NCBI GenBank assembly: GCA_965199585.1
Contig: CBDASI010000002.1
Coordinates: forward strand, 930,001 to 994,000
Length of the DNA: 64,000 nucleotides
Direction of reading: 5' to 3'
DNA from: JAVVHH01 sp965199585
GTDB lineage: Bacteria; Pseudomonadota; Alphaproteobacteria; Acetobacterales; Acetobacteraceae
This document shows positions 9,142 to 17,808 of the stretch, piece by piece (the stretch's first letter is position 1; the number at the start of each line of letters is the position of its first letter). Below the pieces are notes generated by a model that was given only the letters and a program-made list of their open reading frames with translations, ran no database searches and was not told where the DNA came from. A program made the position numbers and the translations under genes.

Positions 9142-9966
9142 CTACAGTGCGGCAATGATCTCTGAGTGCTCTAGGATGGAGCGCTTCCCGAGCGTCAAGC
9201 GGTCAATCGGGCACTCGGGAGCGTCAGCCGATACCGTGATGTAGAATTCATGGTCCGAACTACCGTGAAACTCTCGCTCGCGCAGGGCGAGTTGTCCGCT
9301 TGCCGCTAGGTCTGACATGATCAAGCGAAAGCTGGACGGAACGAAACGCCATACATGAACGTCAATATATTGCGATTGGGCTGCCTGGAACCCAGCCACG
9401 GCTCCCTCGAGCGAGGCGAAATAGCGCAATTCGCCTGTCGCCTGATTCGTCCAGGTGATGGATCCATCGCGGACCACGTTGTAGGCGAAATCGTCAAAAA
9501 CCGCGCCGGCTGTCGGCCGCGACCGACGTTCGAGATGCGCCTGTAATACCGATCCAGTCGTCGTGAGCGGCTGAAGCGCGTCGAAGCAGTATCGCTTATC
9601 CGGCACGGCCAATAACAGCACGCCGCTCGGCTTCAGAATGGTCTGACACGACAGCAGAAAGCCAAGCATGTCGGGTATGTGCTCGATGACGTGCGACGCG
9701 ACGACATAGTCGAATGCGCCGGTCAGCCCGACCGCTTCTGCCAGCGATTGCGACCCGTCCAAAACGAAGTCGACGTGCTCGATCCGACCGACATCGACAT
9801 TTGGGGTACCGACATACTTCGCCCGCAACCCGGCGGCGTCAGTGTAGTCGGCGATTACGACGTCGAAGCCCTCCGACTTCGGAACCAGCGGATTATAGCT
9901 TGGTCCGATCTCCAAACCTCGACCGTGGAGATCGATCATACTCCGGAGGAGTTCTTTGCGGCCCAT
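9142..9966 (-). CDS. class I SAM-dependent methyltransferase
   Basis: The 274-residue protein shows SAM-binding motif I as GRGLEIGPSYNPL near its N-terminus and the post-motif segment VVASHVIEHIPD, the pattern of sugar or glycan methyltransferases of the Methyltransf_11/23 type. The ATG at 9966 is preferred over a TTG six bases upstream because an AAGGGA Shine-Dalgarno sits at proper distance only for the ATG. It is convergent with the glycosyltransferase ending at 9128, so the three genes may together decorate one surface polymer, but the acceptor is unknown. Confidence 0.8.
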   Translation of the reverse strand: MGRKELLRSMIDLHGRGLEIGPSYNPLVPKSEGFDVVIADYTDAAGLRAKYVGTPNVDVGRIEHVDFVLDGSQSLAEAVGLTGAFDYVVASHVIEHIPDMLGFLLSCQTILKPSGVLLLAVPDKRYCFDALQPLTTTGSVLQAHLERRSRPTAGAVFDDFAYNVVRDGSITWTNQATGELRYFASLEGAVAGFQAAQSQYIDVHVWRFVPSSFRLIMSDLAASGQLALREREFHGSSDHEFYITVSADAPECPIDRLTLGKRSILEHSEIIAAL

Positions 9967-10048
9967 TAACAATCCCTTCGCGAGCGCCAGCGGATCGTAT
10001 TTTTACCGCGTCCGCTTCTCCTCACTCTGCCTCATCGTTTTGCCCCCG

Positions 10049-10948
10049 TCACTCGTGGATCATCGTCCCGATCCCGCCATCCTTGAACAGCTCGAGCAGG
10101 CAGGCGTGCGGCATGCGGCCGTCGAGAATGACGGCGCCCTTGACGCCCTTGCGCACCGCGTCGGCGCAGTTCTCCACCTTCGGGATCATGCCGCCGCTGA
10201 TCATGCCGCTCGCCACGCCCGCCGACACGTCGGCCAGCGACATGTCCGGGATCAGCCGCTTCTCGGCGTTCAGCACGCCCGGGACGTCGGTCAACATCAG
10301 CAACCGCCGCGCCCCCAATGCTCCAGCCACAGCGCCGGCCACCGTGTCGGCGTTGATGTTGTAGGTCTTGCCGTCCGCGCCCATCCCCACCGGCGCGATT
10401 ACCGGGATCAGCCCGGCGCCGGTCAGCGCGTGAATCACCCGCACGTCCACATGCTCTGGCTCGCCCACGAAGCCGAGATCCAGCGCGCGCTCGATATGGC
10501 TCCCGGGATCCACCACTGTCCGCTGCAGCTTGCGCGCCCGGATCAGCCCGCCATCCTTGCCGCAGATGCCGACTGCCAGCGCGCCGGCCTGGTTGATCAG
10601 CCCGGCGACGTATTTGTTGACGGTCCCGGCCAGGACCATCTCGACCACCTCGACCATCGCCTCGTCGGTCACGCGCAAGCCGTCCACGAAGCTCGACTGG
10701 ATCGCCAGGCGCTTCAACATCGCGTTGATCTGCGGTCCGCCGCCATGGACGATCACCGGGTTGACGCCGACCTGCTTGAGCAGCGCGATGTCGCGCCCAA
10801 ACTGCTCGGCCAGATGCTCGTCGCCCATTGCGTGCCCACCGTATTTGACCACGATGGTCACGCCGGCATAGCGCCGCAAGAACGGCAGCGCCTGGACGAG
10901 GATGCCGGCCTGCTCGGCCGCTTCAGCGAGATCGAGGGGCAAGGGCAA
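10049..10948 (-). CDS. argB: acetylglutamate kinase
   Basis: ArgB phosphorylates N-acetyl-L-glutamate in the second step of arginine synthesis in the cytoplasm. The 299-residue protein has the amino-acid-kinase signatures VVKYGGHAMGD and VIVHGGGPQIN and a C-terminal NINADTVAGAVAGALGA segment, and is of normal length for the family. The start is a TTG at 10948 or another TTG at 10942; the GGAG Shine-Dalgarno fits the second somewhat better. It is the last gene of the minus-strand block from rpmH and follows engB by 17 bases. Confidence 0.97.
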   Translation of the reverse strand: MPLPLDLAEAAEQAGILVQALPFLRRYAGVTIVVKYGGHAMGDEHLAEQFGRDIALLKQVGVNPVIVHGGGPQINAMLKRLAIQSSFVDGLRVTDEAMVEVVEMVLAGTVNKYVAGLINQAGALAVGICGKDGGLIRARKLQRTVVDPGSHIERALDLGFVGEPEHVDVRVIHALTGAGLIPVIAPVGMGADGKTYNINADTVAGAVAGALGARRLLMLTDVPGVLNAEKRLIPDMSLADVSAGVASGMISGGMIPKVENCADAVRKGVKGAVILDGRMPHACLLELFKDGGIGTMIHE

Positions 10949-10965
10949 GTGCTCCGTGTTGGAAG

Positions 10966-11658
10966 TTATCGATTACCTTGCTCGGCCAACCCAGCCAAGT
11001 CGGCCCGCACCAGCTCGACGCCCAGCCCGGTCTCGCTGCTCGTCGTCACGATGATCGGGAACGCCGCCGCATGCTTGCTCGTCAGCGCCAGGATCTCGGC
11101 CTGCTTCTTGGCCAGCGCTGCCGGTTTCACGCCGTCCGCCTTGGTCAGCACCAGTTGATAAGTCACGGCGGCGCGGTCGAGCAGGTCCATCACCGTGTGA
11201 TCGGACTCCTTCAGCTCGATGCGGCTGTCCATCAACAACACGACCCGCTGCAGCGTCGGCCGGCCACGCAGGTAGTCGAACATCAGGCCCTGCCAGTCCG
11301 CCTTGATCTCCTTGCCGGCCTGCGCGTAGCCGTAGCCCGGCATGTCGACCAGCGTCAGTCGCTCGCCGAGGTCGAAGAAGTTGAGTTGCCGCGTGCGACC
11401 CGGCGTATTGGACGCGCGGGCCAGCGATTTACGGCCGGTCAACGCGTTGATCAGGCTCGACTTGCCGACGTTGGAGCGGCCGGCGAAGGCGACTTCGGGT
11501 CGGCCAGTTTCCGGCAACTGGTCGATCCGCTGTGCCGCGTAGAAAAATTTGCACTCCTGCGCGAACAGCAGCCGGCCCGCTTCGATGCGGGCCGCCTCCT
11601 CGGCCGCGTCGCCCTCGCCTCCCAGGAGCGGGGTCGGCGAGGGTGCGTCGTCGACCAA
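10966..11658 (-). CDS. engB: ribosome biogenesis GTP-binding protein YihA/EngB (YsxC)
   Basis: EngB is a GTPase needed for large ribosomal subunit assembly. The G1 motif is GRSNVGKSS, G3 is DMPGYGYAQ and G4 is LTKAD, all intact. The only usable start upstream of the domain is a TTG at 11658, one base after the yidC stop, giving 230 residues. The N-terminal 25 residues or so (PSPTPLLGGEGDA) are encoded by a palindromic intergenic-type repeat (see separate entry), so the gene has gained a repeat-derived leader. The domain itself begins near FAQECKFFYAA. Confidence 0.95.
   Translation of the reverse strand: MVDDAPSPTPLLGGEGDAAEEAARIEAGRLLFAQECKFFYAAQRIDQLPETGRPEVAFAGRSNVGKSSLINALTGRKSLARASNTPGRTRQLNFFDLGERLTLVDMPGYGYAQAGKEIKADWQGLMFDYLRGRPTLQRVVLLMDSRIELKESDHTVMDLLDRAAVTYQLVLTKADGVKPAALAKKQAEILALTSKHAAAFPIIVTTSSETGLGVELVRADLAGLAEQGNR
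11605..11646. repeat. palindromic repeat inside the 5' end of engB
   Basis: On the minus strand the segment reads ACCCTCGCCGACCCCGCTCC then TGGGAGGCGAGGG, the same layout as the palindromic element at 24091-24130 (CCCTCACCC, an inner hairpin, then GAGAGGGTT). It encodes PSPTPLLGGEGD, the usual translation of this repeat type. A dispersed intergenic repeat therefore appears to have become part of the EngB N-terminus. Confidence 0.55.
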
Positions 11659-11659
11659 G

Positions 11660-13390
11660 TTACGGCCGCGCCAGCTCGGGCTTCGGCAACCGCGTCCGCC
11701 GCATGATGGTCCATTGCTGCAGGATCGTCAGCGTGTTGTTCCAGCTCCAGTAGATCACCAGGCCGGCCGGGAAGCTCGACAGCATGAAGGTGAAGATGAT
11801 CGGCATGAACTGGAAGATCTTCGCCTGCACCGGGTCCGGCGGCGCCGGGTTGAGCTTCTGCTGGAAGAACATCGTACAGCCCATGATCAGCGGCCACAGG
11901 CCGAGATGCAGGAAGTGCGAGTAGTGCGTCGGGTCCCACGGGATCAGGCCGAACAGGGTGAAGATGTTGGTCGGATCGACCGCCGAGAGGTCGTGGATCC
12001 AGCCGAAGAACGGCGCGTGCCGCATCTCGATGGTCACGAAAATGACCTTATAGAGCGAGAAGAACACCGGGATCTGCACGACCATGGGCAAGCAGCCGCT
12101 GGCCGGGTTCACCTTCTCGGCCTTGTAGAGCTGCATGATCTCGGACTGCATCTTCTGCGGCTCGTCCTTTAGCCGCTCGCGGATCTCCGTCATCTTCGGC
12201 GCGAGCAGCTTCATCTTGCTCATCGAGCGATAGGATTTGCTGGCCAGCGGGAAGAACAACGCCTTCACGATGACCGTGAACAGCATGATGGCGACGCCGA
12301 AATTGCCGGTCAGGTGATAGAAGAAGTCGATCGCGTAAAAAATCGGCTTGGTCAGGAAGTAGAACCAGCCGAAATCGACCGCCTTGTCGAAGTTCGGGAT
12401 GTGGTACTCGCTCTCATACCGGTCGAGCAGCTGGACCACCTTGGCGCCGGCGAACAGATGCGAGGTCATGGTCGCGACGGCCCCCGGCGCGGTCTCCTGC
12501 ACGGCGTTCGGCACGAAGTCGACCTGGTAGCGATCCGATCCGTTCTCGGTCACATGTCGGAACGACGCGGTCACCGGCACGGCCTGGTCCGGGACCAGCG
12601 CCGTCAGCCAATATTTGTCGGTGATGCCAGCCCAGCCGCCGGTCGTCTCCGTCTTGAGGCTGGCGCCCTTGGTCTTTTCGCTCTCCGTCTTTGCCTTATC
12701 GTAGGTCTGCTCCTGCAATGTCCCATTTAGGACGCCCAGCAGACCCTCGTGCAGGATGTAATACCCGGCCGTCAGCGGCTTATAGTCGCGGCGAATGCGC
12801 GACCATGGGTAGAGCTTGATCGCGGCCGACCCGTTGTTCTGCACCGACTGGTCGATACCGAACATGTAGTTGTCGTCGATCGTGAACCCAATTTTGAACA
12901 CCTGGCCGCCGCCATTGTCCCAGGACAGCGTGACTTTCTTGCCCGGCGCGAGCTCGCCGCCCTCGGCCGTCCACACCGTCTCCGGGCCCGGTAGCGCTAC
13001 GCCGTCGCCGGTCCAGCCAAACTGCACGTAATAGGGTTGCGGATCGACCCGGGGCTCCAGCAGGCGCACCAGCGGGCTCTCGGTCGAGACCTCCTCGTGG
13101 TAGTCGCGCAGCACCAGATCGTCGAGGCGGGCGCCGACCAGGTTGATGGTGCCCTCTACTTTCGGTGCGACGATCTTAAGCCGCGGCACGTCCCGCTGCT
13201 CCGCCGGCGCCTGGACTTGCAGCGGCTGGGTGCCGGGGAAGGCCGGGTCGGTGACCGGCTTCTCAGTCTGCCCGGTGGGCGTCGCCTTGGTATCGGTCGT
13301 GACTGGCGGCTTGTGCGGTCCGAAGAACTGGAACCCCAGCAGGATCGCCACCGATATCGCGATGGCGAGGAACAGGCGCTTCTGATCCAT
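11660..13390 (-). CDS. yidC: membrane protein insertase YidC
   Basis: YidC inserts and folds inner-membrane proteins with or without Sec. The 576-residue product has the N-terminal anchor LFLAIAISVAILLGFQFFG, a large periplasmic domain (about 60-350) typical of Gram-negative YidC, and five C-terminal membrane segments starting at FGWFYFLTKPIFYAIDFFY, with the conserved cytoplasmic loop KSYRSMSKMKLLAPKM. The ATG start overlaps the yidD stop by one base. It lies in the usual rpmH-rnpA-yidD-yidC order, ahead of engB. Confidence 0.98.
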   Translation of the reverse strand: MDQKRLFLAIAISVAILLGFQFFGPHKPPVTTDTKATPTGQTEKPVTDPAFPGTQPLQVQAPAEQRDVPRLKIVAPKVEGTINLVGARLDDLVLRDYHEEVSTESPLVRLLEPRVDPQPYYVQFGWTGDGVALPGPETVWTAEGGELAPGKKVTLSWDNGGGQVFKIGFTIDDNYMFGIDQSVQNNGSAAIKLYPWSRIRRDYKPLTAGYYILHEGLLGVLNGTLQEQTYDKAKTESEKTKGASLKTETTGGWAGITDKYWLTALVPDQAVPVTASFRHVTENGSDRYQVDFVPNAVQETAPGAVATMTSHLFAGAKVVQLLDRYESEYHIPNFDKAVDFGWFYFLTKPIFYAIDFFYHLTGNFGVAIMLFTVIVKALFFPLASKSYRSMSKMKLLAPKMTEIRERLKDEPQKMQSEIMQLYKAEKVNPASGCLPMVVQIPVFFSLYKVIFVTIEMRHAPFFGWIHDLSAVDPTNIFTLFGLIPWDPTHYSHFLHLGLWPLIMGCTMFFQQKLNPAPPDPVQAKIFQFMPIIFTFMLSSFPAGLVIYWSWNNTLTILQQWTIMRRTRLPKPELARP

Positions 13391-13641
13391 CAGGAAATAA
13401 TCGCTTTCTGATCATGCGAATGACAGCGGCAGCCTGGCACGGGATCCACGCCACCATCGTTCCAGGGGTTACATCGAAGCACGCGCCAGGCTGACAGCCC
13501 AGCCCCGCGCACCGCCCCATGACGCCGCAGCGCCTCGATCGCATAGGCGCTGCAATGCGGCTCGAAGCGGCACTGCGCTCCGATGAATGGACGCAGCGTC
13601 CATTGGTAGATCCGCACCAGGAGGATCAGCGCATGCCTCAC
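13390..13641 (-). CDS. yidD: membrane protein insertion efficiency factor YidD
   Basis: The 83-residue protein has the family signature: IRIYQWTLRPFIGAQCRFEP-like N-terminus (here VRIYQWTLRPFIGAQCRFEP), CSAYAIEALRRHGAVRG and a Cys-rich end with WRVLRCNPWNDGGVDPVP. It assists YidC-dependent insertion. The start is a GTG at 13641 overlapping the rnpA stop by four bases (GTGA), and its stop overlaps the yidC ATG, so the three genes are tightly coupled. Confidence 0.95.
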   Translation of the reverse strand: MRHALILLVRIYQWTLRPFIGAQCRFEPHCSAYAIEALRRHGAVRGAGLSAWRVLRCNPWNDGGVDPVPGCRCHSHDQKAIIS

Positions 13642-13994
13642 GCCACGACGCCCAGCTTGGTCATCAGCCGGCGGAGATCGTTCTTCAAATCGTCGAACGA
13701 CCGCTTGGCCGTGCCGTCCCGCCCGATCAACACGAGATCGACGCCAGCAACCGCCCGCTCGGCGAGAACGTCGCGTGCCGCGGCCCGCAGGCGCCGGCGA
13801 GTTCGGTTACGATGCACCGCATTGCCGACTTTCTTGGTCACGGTGAAGCCCAGCCGGGCCGGCTCTGAGTCGGAGCGATGCAGCGCTTGCAGCACCAAAC
13901 CAGGCGAGGGCGCCTTGCGGCCCTTCCCGGCAACCGCCAGGAACTCCGCCCGGCGCTTCAATTTAACGGAGGGCGCCGATGCAAGAGGCGCCAT
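13638..13994 (-). CDS. rnpA: ribonuclease P protein component
   Basis: RnpA is the protein subunit that helps RNase P RNA process tRNA 5' ends. The 118-residue product shows LKRRAEFLAV, RLGFTVTKKVGNAVHRNRTR and the RRRLRAAARD basic segment that make up the family core (RNR motif). The ATG start lies 11 bases after rpmH. Length is typical. Confidence 0.96.
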   Translation of the reverse strand: MAPLASAPSVKLKRRAEFLAVAGKGRKAPSPGLVLQALHRSDSEPARLGFTVTKKVGNAVHRNRTRRRLRAAARDVLAERAVAGVDLVLIGRDGTAKRSFDDLKNDLRRLMTKLGVVA

Positions 13995-14005
13995 CGCGTT
14001 GGTCC

Positions 14006-14140
14006 CTAAGCGGAGAGCTTCGCGCGGCCCTTGGCACGCCGGTTCGCCAACACCTTGCGGCCGCCGACGGTGGCCATGCGGGCGCGGAAGCCATGACGAC
14101 GCTTGCGGACCAGCTTCGACGGTTGATAGGTACGCTTCAC
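14006..14140 (-). CDS. rpmH: 50S ribosomal protein L34
   Basis: The gene encodes 44 residues beginning with a GTG (14138-14140): VKRTYQPSKLVRKRRHGF and ending KGRAKLSA, the standard L34 sequence and length. A CGGAG Shine-Dalgarno lies about seven bases upstream. Longer readings of the frame to 14314 have no support. It is the first gene of the rnpA-yidD-yidC-engB-argB block. Confidence 0.98.
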   Translation of the reverse strand: MKRTYQPSKLVRKRRHGFRARMATVGGRKVLANRRAKGRAKLSA

Positions 14141-14262
14141 GACGAACTCCGATGACTGAATGCCCGCAGGCATGCGGGGCGGGTAGTGCGGGTGCCCGGT
14201 CGGGTGGGCGCCCATGAACGGCTGTGACCGCCGGGCCGGGGAACGGCTCGGGGCAGGCCGGC

Positions 14263-14292
14263 TGTATAGGTGGCGTGCCCCGCCTTCGTCAA
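14263..14292 (-). promoter_or_regulatory. sigma-70-type promoter for the rpmH operon
   Basis: On the minus strand TTGACG (-35, 14287-14292) and TATACA (-10, 14263-14268) are separated by 18 bases, about 120 bases ahead of the rpmH start. The match is good and in the expected place for a strongly expressed ribosomal gene. Confidence 0.6.
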
Positions 14293-14344
14293 TGCTTCCG
14301 ATATCGCCAGACAACCAAAGCCAGTCTTGTGAGTTGAAACGAGC

Positions 14345-14794
14345 GTGGCGACTGACTCGACGATCCGGACTGGACTACCTGCACTCTCCCTGGTGAGTGG
14401 GATCGCCGCGTTCGCCGCTTGCGGATTGTCGCTGGCGTTGCTGGGCCTGGGCATGCCGTATGTCGCCTGCGCCGCCGTGTCGGGCGCCTGCGCCGGGTTG
14501 CTGGTCTACAGCCTCGGCCGTTGGGCACTCCCGACGCCGGTCGCCGCCAACATCGCGACACCGGTCGAGCCGCCGCTGCCGGATTTGGTCGTTGCCCGCT
14601 TGGCCGAGCTCGAGCGCGAGATGTCGCTGCTGCGGCATGAACTCCGCGGCGCGCTGTCTCCCGCGCTGATGGTGTCGGACCGACTGCTGCGGAGCGAGGA
14701 CCCGCTCATCCGCCGCGCCGGCGATGCCGTCGTCCGCTCGGTCGAGCGGGCCACGTCGTTGATCGGCGGGGACCGCGCTAGCCCGCCCGGCTAA
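14345..14794 (+). CDS. membrane protein with histidine-kinase-dimerisation-like tail, function unknown
   Basis: The 149-residue product starts at a GTG and has two predicted membrane helices (residues about 11-55: ALSLVSGIAAFAACGLSLAL and the following GMPYVACAAVSGACAGLLVY), then a cytoplasmic tail. The tail contains LLRHELRGALSPALMVSDRLL followed by a second helix, which resembles a HisKA dimerisation helix with an H-box (HELRGALSP), but no ATPase domain follows. It is divergent from rpmH and converges on rodA with adjacent stop codons. I do not recognise a named family; a two-component-like dimer scaffold is speculation. Confidence 0.6.
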   Translation: MATDSTIRTGLPALSLVSGIAAFAACGLSLALLGLGMPYVACAAVSGACAGLLVYSLGRWALPTPVAANIATPVEPPLPDLVVARLAELEREMSLLRHELRGALSPALMVSDRLLRSEDPLIRRAGDAVVRSVERATSLIGGDRASPPG

Positions 14795-15937
14795 TCATTC
14801 CTCGCGTTGGATGAATTCCACGTCGCGATGGACGTGAACCGACATCAGCAACCCGAAGCCGAACATCACCGTCAGCATCGCCGACCCACCATGCGAGACC
14901 AGGGGCAGCGGCACGCCGCCAACCGGGATGGCGCCCATCACCATCGCGATGTTGACGAAGCAATACATGAAGAAGTTGGCCGTGATCCCCAGGGCCAGTA
15001 GCCGGCCGAACTGGTGCCGGCAGCGTAGCGCGATCGACATGCCGCCGATGATGATCAGCGCCAGCAGGCCCATCACCGCCAAGCCGCCGACCAGCCCGAA
15101 CTCCTCGGAGATCATGGTAAAGATGAAATCAGTCTGCTTCTCCGGCAGGAAGTTCAGATGCCCCTGGGTGCCCTGCATGAAGCCCTTGCCGAACATCCCG
15201 CCCGAGCCGAGCGCGATCTTGGATTGGATGATGTTGTAGCCAGCCCCGAGCGGATCGCTTTCCGGGTTCATGAACGTCGTGATCCGCGCCTTCTGATAGT
15301 CGTGAAGATGCCCGAAGGCGATCTGTCCCAAAAACGGGATCGGCACCGCCACCAGCAAGACCTTCCACCACCGCAGCCCGGCCGCCAGGATCACGCATCC
15401 GCCCACGATCGCGGTAATTACCGCGGTGCCTAGATTGGGCTCCTTCAGGATGAGCCCGACCGGCAGTAGCACCATCAACACCGGCGGGATGAGGAACAGC
15501 GGATTGCCGACCTTCTCCCAGCTCGCCCGGTGGAACCACGCTGCCAGCGCCATCACCAGCCCGATCTTGGCCAGCTCGCTCGGCTGCAGCTGCAAGCCGC
15601 CGATGTCGATCCAGCGCTGCGCTCCCTTGCCGACGTGCCCCATCTTGAGCACTAGGACGAGCAGCCCGACGGTCAGCGCGTACAGCGGATACGAGAACCG
15701 GGCGATGAACCGGATGTCGATCATCGCGATCGACACCATCATCAGCAGGCTGAACGCGAAACGCAGGATGTGCTTGGTCGCGTAGGGCTCAGGCCCGCCG
15801 CCGGCCGAATACAGCGCCACGTACCCCACGCCGGCGAGTGCGCAGAGCAGCAGCACGTAGAGCCAGCTGACCTGCCAGAATTTGTTCAGCAGCCCGAACG
15901 ACGGCTCCGCCCGGATCAGCCTGCGCGCCGTGATCAC
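14795..15937 (-). CDS. rodA: rod shape-determining peptidoglycan polymerase RodA
   Basis: RodA is the SEDS-family glycosyltransferase that polymerises lipid II during cell elongation, working with PBP2. The 380-residue protein is mostly hydrophobic, with about ten membrane helices, and shows SEDS signatures such as GKGAQRWIDIGGLQLQPSE and the late VGGVPLPLVSHGGSAML. It overlaps the PBP2 stop by four bases (ATGA), as the last gene of the mre/mrd operon. Confidence 0.97.
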   Translation of the reverse strand: MITARRLIRAEPSFGLLNKFWQVSWLYVLLLCALAGVGYVALYSAGGGPEPYATKHILRFAFSLLMMVSIAMIDIRFIARFSYPLYALTVGLLVLVLKMGHVGKGAQRWIDIGGLQLQPSELAKIGLVMALAAWFHRASWEKVGNPLFLIPPVLMVLLPVGLILKEPNLGTAVITAIVGGCVILAAGLRWWKVLLVAVPIPFLGQIAFGHLHDYQKARITTFMNPESDPLGAGYNIIQSKIALGSGGMFGKGFMQGTQGHLNFLPEKQTDFIFTMISEEFGLVGGLAVMGLLALIIIGGMSIALRCRHQFGRLLALGITANFFMYCFVNIAMVMGAIPVGGVPLPLVSHGGSAMLTVMFGFGLLMSVHVHRDVEFIQREE

Positions 15938-17805
15938 GACCGGTCCGCCAACTTTTGCCCGGGGCTCTCCGTGTGATTGACCGGGTCGCGCAGCAGCACG
16001 TCGGTCATGATGTCGCGCGCCAACGGAGCTGCCGCGGCCGCGCCGGCATTGCCGTGCTCGACCACCACCGAGACGGCGTAACGCGGCGCGTCATACGGCG
16101 CGTAGCACACGAACAGCGCGTGCGGTCGGAACTCCCAGGGCAGGTTCTCCGACTTGAAGCCGTGCTCGCGCGCCTCGCGCGACACGCGGCGCACCTGCGT
16201 CGAGCCGGTCTTGCCCGCCAGTTGCACGCCGGGGATCGACAGCCGCGCCGCCGGCGCCGTGCCGTTCACCTCGTTGACCACGCCGAACATCCCCTCGCGG
16301 CACAGATGCAGAAACTGCTCCTGCATGTTCAGCGACGGATGGTCCGCGGCCTGGACGCCGGGCTGCAGCATGCCGCCGAGCGAGCGCGTCAGATGCGGCA
16401 CCACCGCCCGCCCGGTCGCCACGCGCGAGACATAGGTACAAAGCGCCAGCGGCGTGGTCTGGATATAGCCCTGGCCGATGCCGCAGCTGATGGTATCGCC
16501 GATGTTCCATGGATGACCGCGTGATTGTCGCCAGGCCTTGGTCGGCATTAGCCCCTTGCGCGCGCCGGGCAGTTCGATCCCGGTATCGACGCCGATGCCG
16601 AACCGGTTGGCCATTGCGGCGACCTTGTCGATCCCCGCCCGCCGCGCGACCTCGTAGAAGAACACGTCGCAGCTGTGCTTCAGCCCGCCGCGGACGTCGA
16701 GCGAGCCGTGCCCGTACTTGCTCCAGCAGTGGAAGCGCGTGTCGCCAATGTCGAGGAAGCCGGGGCAGTTGATCCGCGAGCCCGGCCCGATCACCTTGGC
16801 GTCCAGCCCGGCCATCGCGACCACCATCTTGAACGTCGACCCCGGCGCGTAGACGCCCGCTGCCGCCTTGTTGATCAGCGGCGCTTTGCGGTTGCTGGTC
16901 CACTGCACCCACTGCGCCTGCGACACGCCGGCGTTGAACAGGCTCGGGTCGAAGCTCGGCGCCGACGTCATCGCCAGCACCTCGCCGTTGCGGCAATCCA
17001 TCACCACCGCCGAGGCGCTCTCGTCGCCGAGCCGCTTCAACACCTGGTTCTGCAGCGTCACGTCGATCGTCAGGCCCAGATCGGCCCCGGCCTGGCCCTC
17101 GACCCGGTCCAGCTCGCGGATGACCCGGCCGACTGCATTGACCTCCATCTGCGTCGCCCCGGCCTTGCCGCGCAGCTTGACGTCCTGCGCCTTCTCCATG
17201 CCGGCGCGCCCAACCCGGATGCCTGGCAGAGCCAGCATCGGATCCTCGGCCACGTCGGCATCGTTCGGCGGCGCGACGTAGCCGACGACGTGCGCGAGCG
17301 CCGGGCCGAACGGGTAGATGCGGGTGGTGCCCACGTCGACGAAGATGCCCGGCAGGTCCGGCGCGTTGACCTCGAGCCGGGCCATCTCCTCCCAGCTGAG
17401 GAACTCGCGCACCACCAGCGGGATGAACCGCCGCCGTTTGCGCATCTCGCGCTCGATCCGCGACCGCTCGTGGTCGGCCAGCGGCACCACCTTGCTAAAC
17501 GAATCCAGCGTCGCGTCCACGTTGTCGGTCTGCTCGACCGTCAGCAAAGCGCGCCAGTTCAGCTTGTTACCGGCGACCGGGATGCCGAACCGGTCCAGCA
17601 CGCGGCCACGCGGCGGCGCCGTCAGCCGTGCGCTGATGCGGTTGCTCTCCGCCAAAGTCGCATACCGCTCGCCGTCCACGACCTGCACTTGATACAGCTT
17701 GGCCCCCAGCGCCCCGAGGACGCCCAACTCGCCAAGGCCTAGCAGCAACGCACGGCGGGTGAACACGCCGGTGCGCTTGTTCTCTTTCTTGAATTGATTG
17801 CTCAC
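15934..17805 (-). CDS. mrdA: penicillin-binding protein 2 (peptidoglycan transpeptidase)
   Basis: PBP2 crosslinks peptidoglycan in the elongasome. The 623-residue protein has an N-terminal membrane anchor (ALLLGLGELGVLGALGAKLY), a PBP dimerisation domain, and a transpeptidase domain with active-site Ser323 in STFK and the late KTGS box (LAGKTGSTQ). The start is a GTG at 17805, three bases after mreD. Length and order match alphaproteobacterial mre operons. Confidence 0.97.
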   Translation of the reverse strand: MSNQFKKENKRTGVFTRRALLLGLGELGVLGALGAKLYQVQVVDGERYATLAESNRISARLTAPPRGRVLDRFGIPVAGNKLNWRALLTVEQTDNVDATLDSFSKVVPLADHERSRIEREMRKRRRFIPLVVREFLSWEEMARLEVNAPDLPGIFVDVGTTRIYPFGPALAHVVGYVAPPNDADVAEDPMLALPGIRVGRAGMEKAQDVKLRGKAGATQMEVNAVGRVIRELDRVEGQAGADLGLTIDVTLQNQVLKRLGDESASAVVMDCRNGEVLAMTSAPSFDPSLFNAGVSQAQWVQWTSNRKAPLINKAAAGVYAPGSTFKMVVAMAGLDAKVIGPGSRINCPGFLDIGDTRFHCWSKYGHGSLDVRGGLKHSCDVFFYEVARRAGIDKVAAMANRFGIGVDTGIELPGARKGLMPTKAWRQSRGHPWNIGDTISCGIGQGYIQTTPLALCTYVSRVATGRAVVPHLTRSLGGMLQPGVQAADHPSLNMQEQFLHLCREGMFGVVNEVNGTAPAARLSIPGVQLAGKTGSTQVRRVSREAREHGFKSENLPWEFRPHALFVCYAPYDAPRYAVSVVVEHGNAGAAAAAPLARDIMTDVLLRDPVNHTESPGQKLADRS

Positions 17806-17808
17806 GCG

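Noticed and set aside
9956..11158. Long plus-strand ORF of 400 codons opposite argB and engB
   Set aside because: It is a shadow of two well-supported minus-strand genes; its translation is low-complexity, rich in His, Arg and Gln, with no domain.
16675..17742. Plus-strand ORF of 355 codons opposite mrdA
   Set aside because: Antisense frame in GC-rich DNA; the minus strand encodes PBP2 with its active-site motifs.
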